Shown here piece after piece: positions 61,175 through 64,000 of a DNA stretch of 64,000 nt. Source of the DNA: Paenibacillus cellulosilyticus (GTDB lineage: Bacteria > Bacillota > Bacilli > Paenibacillales > Paenibacillaceae); NCBI RefSeq assembly GCF_003182255.1, contig NZ_QGTQ01000018.1, positions 59,127-123,126 of the forward strand, in the 5' to 3' direction. A program made the translations under genes and the position numbers. A model generated the notes under the pieces. That model was not told the origin of the DNA. It searched no databases and saw nothing but the letters and a program-made list of their open reading frames with translations. Within the stretch, counting starts at the first letter, position 1, and every line of letters begins with the position of its first letter.

Positions 61175-62959
61175 GCTCTGCTGCTTCGCTGCCATGTCCA
61201 AGATGGCACGAAACAACCGCGTCGCTTCGTTCGTGGTGTTTGGTGGTCGATTTTCCGCCAAGACGGCAATCGCATACTTCGGTGATTTCAGCGGCCCGTA
61301 GCCAATGAACCATTGATTCACGCGGTCTGCTCCATTATATACCACTTCAGCTGTACCAGATTTGCCCGCAGCGTCCCATAGCCCATTCTGAATGAACCGA
61401 CCTGTCCCTTCTCTCACGACAAGCTGCATTCCCTCCATCAGCTCATGCGTTGCAGCCGGCGATAGACGCCCCAGTGGCGACGAAGCCTCATGCAATGGAA
61501 ACGATACGAGCCGCTGTCCATTCGCATAGCGGATTTCGCGAACGATTCGAGGCTCTACAACGTGACCCTCATTTACAATAGTCGCGATCATATTAGCAGC
61601 TTGCAGCGGAGAAATCCGTACGTCTCGCTGCCCGATCCCCGTCTGCGCCATGACCCCGCCGTCCGCGGACTTTTGTTTCCGATCGAAGATCTGTCCCGAT
61701 TCCTCTTCCTCTAACAATCGTATAGGACCCGCAAGCGGGCCTACAGACTGTTCCGAATGCCAGCCAATTTGTCTCCCTATTCCAAGCCGGAAGGCTGTAT
61801 CCGACAGCTGCTTTGCAGTCAGACGCTCCGCTACGGTCGCGAAGACGATATTGCAAGAATGGGCGAGTCCTTCGCGAAGGTTAAGCTCCCCATGCCCACC
61901 CTTTTTCCAATCTGATAAGCCATAACGACCATATTCCCCATTGCAATGGAAGGTTTCTGTTGGTACCGATACACCCGCTTCAAGTGCAGCTGCCTCCGTA
62001 ACCAGCTTGAAGATCGAGCCTGGCTCTACCGCCCGAATCGCATGGTTCGCCGCAGCCGTTCCAGCTGCATCCACCTGCTCTGGATTTAGCTTTGGCCGAG
62101 AAACCATCGTAACGATATCGCGAGTCGCCACATCCAGCACAACGATAGCCCCCTGCTTTAATCCCGAACGATCCGCATATTCCTCAATGGCAGCCTGCAG
62201 CTTGGCATCCAATGTTGTAACTACCTGAAGCGGATACAGACGATTAACAGGTGCTGTTACACGTACATCCAACCCCTGCAGCGGCTGGCCTGCAGCATCC
62301 GTATAATAAGAGGCGGTTGTCTCTCCATCACCTCTAAGCAAACGATCAAGCGAGCGTTCAAGCCCAGCGCCGCCTATGACCGAATTGAGCTTGAGTTTTC
62401 CCGTTGCATACTCATGACCATAAGCCGCCTTAATCCGCTCGGGGTGCTGACTGATATAACCGATGGTCTGAGCAGCAAGATAAGGTGCCTGATAACGCTG
62501 CCGATACGGAACGACGCGTATACCGTTCATATGCACCGTCTTCAAGCCTTCAAGCTGCTTATCCGTTAAGGCAAGCGGATGGCCGCTGCCCGCTTCCAGC
62601 CAGTAAGAAGGCTCCTTCAATTGTGCAAGCTGAGCTTGCAGCTGCTGTACGTTTACGCCGAGAAGTGATGCTAGTCGACTCAACTGCGCCAGCTCTCCGC
62701 GCTGACCTTCTCGTACAGGAAATAAGGCGAGCGCATTAATTGTTTTTCCGGTTAAAGGGGTTCCGTTCCGATCTACAAATTGTCCGCGTCCCGTATCGAT
62801 AACAAGCTCACTGTCACGCTGCGCGACGGCCTGCCGTGCAACCTGGGTGCTGCTCCCCGACTTGCTTCGCGGCCACAGCTCGATGAGGCTTAGCCTCCAT
62901 TCACATATGCCAAACAGCACCGTAAGTGCTACTGCAATCGTTATCAGTCTTCTTTGCAC
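61172..62959 (-). CDS. Class B penicillin-binding protein (transpeptidase)
   Basis: A 595-residue wall-synthesis transpeptidase with one N-terminal membrane anchor (LITIAVALTVLFGICEWRLS). A dimerisation/pedestal region (about residues 50-250) is followed by the transpeptidase domain with all three active-site motifs: SxxK in EPGSIFKLVTEAAAL, SxN in HSCNIVFATV, and KSG in AGKSGTAEVVYN. It cross-links peptidoglycan outside the membrane. Compared with SpoVD or PBP2x it lacks PASTA domains, so it may be a PbpA/PbpH-type elongation enzyme or a sporulation one. Start is GTG at 62959 with AAGG upstream. It stands alone, with no rodA or ftsW neighbour. Confidence 0.92.
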   Translation of the reverse strand: MQRRLITIAVALTVLFGICEWRLSLIELWPRSKSGSSTQVARQAVAQRDSELVIDTGRGQFVDRNGTPLTGKTINALALFPVREGQRGELAQLSRLASLLGVNVQQLQAQLAQLKEPSYWLEAGSGHPLALTDKQLEGLKTVHMNGIRVVPYRQRYQAPYLAAQTIGYISQHPERIKAAYGHEYATGKLKLNSVIGGAGLERSLDRLLRGDGETTASYYTDAAGQPLQGLDVRVTAPVNRLYPLQVVTTLDAKLQAAIEEYADRSGLKQGAIVVLDVATRDIVTMVSRPKLNPEQVDAAGTAAANHAIRAVEPGSIFKLVTEAAALEAGVSVPTETFHCNGEYGRYGLSDWKKGGHGELNLREGLAHSCNIVFATVAERLTAKQLSDTAFRLGIGRQIGWHSEQSVGPLAGPIRLLEEEESGQIFDRKQKSADGGVMAQTGIGQRDVRISPLQAANMIATIVNEGHVVEPRIVREIRYANGQRLVSFPLHEASSPLGRLSPAATHELMEGMQLVVREGTGRFIQNGLWDAAGKSGTAEVVYNGADRVNQWFIGYGPLKSPKYAIAVLAENRPPNTTNEATRLFRAILDMAAKQQS

Positions 62960-63007
62960 AGTAAGCCTTGCCCCCGCTTCGTGCTTTCTTCGTTAGACAT
63001 TATTGCC

Positions 63008-63405
63008 TAATTTGCCCGCCTAATTCCTCCTAGGGAGGACGCTAGGGGCTTTGCCCCTTGGACCCCGTTTTCAATACAATTTATTGAAATCAATAATAAA
63101 AATTTCTACCGATCTAAATCTAACATTTCTACCTAAATCCGAGAGTTCTACCCACCTAAATCCGAGAGTTCTACCCACCTAAATCCTCCCTGCTAGGGAG
63201 GACCCCATGGGACTCCCGTCCCCTGGACCCCGGAAGGGGCTGGTGGCGGGACAGAGACGCGTGTGAGTTACTGTGTGCTTAGAGTCGCGTGCCCCTCTGG
63301 GGCAAGCTTTTGTTCGAGCGTATTTTTAGCACCGAACAGAGTCGCTTGTGAGTTACTGCGTGCTGAGGGTCGCGTGCCCCTCTGGGCAAGCTTTTGTTCG
63401 TGCAA
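63008..63405. repeat. Dispersed GC-rich intergenic repeat array (copies B, C and E)
   Basis: No gene lies here. 63128-63320 is the inverted counterpart of 7911-8074. Within it, a 23-bp unit with the core CTACCCACCTAAATCCGAGA is repeated in tandem. A shorter direct copy of its right part (GTCGC-TGTGAGTTACTG...GCCCCTCTGGGCAAGCTTTT) follows at about 63340-63401. A diverged copy (CCTCCTAGGGAGG, GGGGCTTTGCCCCTTGGACC) lies at 63008-63070. Confidence 0.85.
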
Positions 63406-63430
63406 CAGATTAAAGTGAAAACAAAAAGAA

Positions 63431-63775
63431 GCTGTCCCAAAAGTAGGTCAGCTCACTGATAAGACGACGGCTTTACCCCAAACGAAGGTGTACCGATTCA
63501 CATTGGCTTCGATCTTTGTACCATCGACGAAGTAATGTTCTAGCTTTATGTATTTTTCTTCAACAAGAAACTGCAACACAGCCGTGAACACGTCTTCCAG
63601 CACATTCTTCATCCGCTCGGAACGGAAGAGATTGATCGTGCGAAAAGTCGTCCAGCCGCAGCATTGACGACACGAACGAGGTGATTCAAGGGAATGGCCT
63701 CTTCGAGATTCATTGGATAGCAGAGCTGGTCCATCGTATATTGGATGTACAAAAGAAACAGCTCCTTTGGAATGG
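63431..63775 (-). pseudogene. IS1182-like transposase remnant
   Basis: Read on the minus strand, one frame carries the N-terminal part (FTIPKELFLLYIQYTMDQLC, YPMNLEEAIPLNHLVRVVNA). It then shifts frame to TINLFRSERMKNVLEDVFTA, EEKYIKLEHYFVDGTKIEAN and VNRYTFVWGKA, a characteristic IS1182-family stretch. The sequence then ends in an unrelated VVLSVS and a stop at 63448. The DDE catalytic core is absent, and another segment is lost at the frame shift. AAGCTGTCCCAAAAGTAGGT at 63434-63453 resembles the terminal repeat of such elements. The copy is dead and carries two internal deletions. Confidence 0.82.
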
Positions 63776-64000
63776 TGAACTGTGACCCGTTTTGTGGACA
63801 GTTTAAAAAGCAACCATCTTAATTTAACAAGCAATTAGATGATCCCTGAACTCGTCGGGGGTCATCTTTTTTAATCCCCATTGATATCGCTCAGTATTAT
63901 ATTGATGTATATAATCAGCGACGCGTTCTCTTACTTCATCGAGGGTTTGGCAATCGATGAAATTAACCTCATCTTTCATATGACCGAAGAAGGATTCCAT
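63776..64000 (-). mobile_element. 3' end of an IS3-family element (partial)
   Basis: The window ends inside this element. A terminal-repeat-like sequence (TGTCCACAAAACGGGTCACA on the minus strand, 63781-63800) marks one end, about 24 bases past the transposase stop. The IS1182-like relic starts directly beside it, suggesting this element inserted in or at the relic. Confidence 0.7.
63824..64000 (-). CDS. IS3-family transposase OrfB (C-terminal part, cut by window edge)
   Basis: 58 codons are visible: a typical IS3/IS150 integrase end, with MESFFGHMKDEVNF (the last catalytic Glu lies in ESFFGHMK), then VADYIHQYNTERYQWGLKKM and TPDEFRDHLIAC, stopping at 63824. The segment corresponds to the C-terminal part of the DDE domain. 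Whether the full gene is intact cannot be judged from this window. Confidence 0.88.
   Translation of the reverse strand: MESFFGHMKDEVNFIDCQTLDEVRERVADYIHQYNTERYQWGLKKMTPDEFRDHLIAC

Overview
This 64 kb window looks like chromosomal DNA of a spore-forming Bacillota, most likely Paenibacillus or a close Paenibacillaceae relative. The case rests on spoVAC-spoVAD-spoVAE, a SleB-type cortex-lytic hydrolase, strong GGAGG ribosome-binding sites, YesM/YesN sensor-regulator genes beside a sugar ABC transporter, and a GC content near 50%. No rRNA, tRNA, CRISPR array, phage block or plasmid replication gene was seen. Mobile DNA is confined to decayed transposase remnants at the right edge, plus several dispersed GC-rich intergenic repeats.

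Layout. 1-4.3 kb (minus): a DUF58/MoxR pair (DUF58 cut by the edge) and the spoVA genes for dipicolinic acid movement. 4.3-5.5 kb: a degenerate repeat patch, a 28-residue membrane peptide gene with its own terminator, and a GNAT pseudogene. 5.4-12.8 kb: a phosphatase, a eukaryotic-type hisA, a DMT exporter, a coupled membrane/hydrolase cluster with an Amj-like lipid II flippase, a phosphotransferase and two acetyltransferases. 13.2-19.5 kb: an SPL-like radical SAM protein, a ChrA transporter, two polytopic membrane proteins and mobA-moeA-mobB. 19.7-26.5 kb: YesN/YesM with a divergent sugar-binding lipoprotein and two permeases. 26.6-32.5 kb: an oligopeptide ABC operon. 32.7-35.2 kb: an NAD-dependent dehydrogenase, the SleB-like hydrolase and a YwaF-type membrane protein. 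35.4-43.6 kb: one 2,757-residue cyclic beta-glucan synthase-like gene. 44-50 kb: alkaline phosphatase, a flavin/heme redox operon, and a GH53 galactanase divergent from a LacI regulator with a cre-like site between them. 50.5-55.4 kb: a urease operon, ureABCFGD, without ureE, preceded by a TnrA/GlnR-type box and a sigma-A promoter. 55.8-63 kb: ilvD, VanZ, a polysaccharide deacetylase, an AI-2E family transporter and a class B penicillin-binding protein. 63-64 kb: intergenic repeats, an IS1182-like relic and the end of an IS3-family element.

How the genes work together. Several units form coherent pathways: spoVA and sleB in spores and germination; YesMN with the sugar ABC genes; galactanase with LacI and cre; Opp import, urease and ilvD in nitrogen and amino-acid supply; cyclic glucan synthase, Amj, PBP and deacetylase in the cell envelope. 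The less ordinary observations are the ureE-less urease operon with a His-rich UreG tail and a well-placed nitrogen-control box, the flavinylation/heme operon without a visible FMN-binding substrate, the 28-residue membrane peptide, a possible frame-broken small gene at 58.1 kb, and three families of short intergenic repeats.
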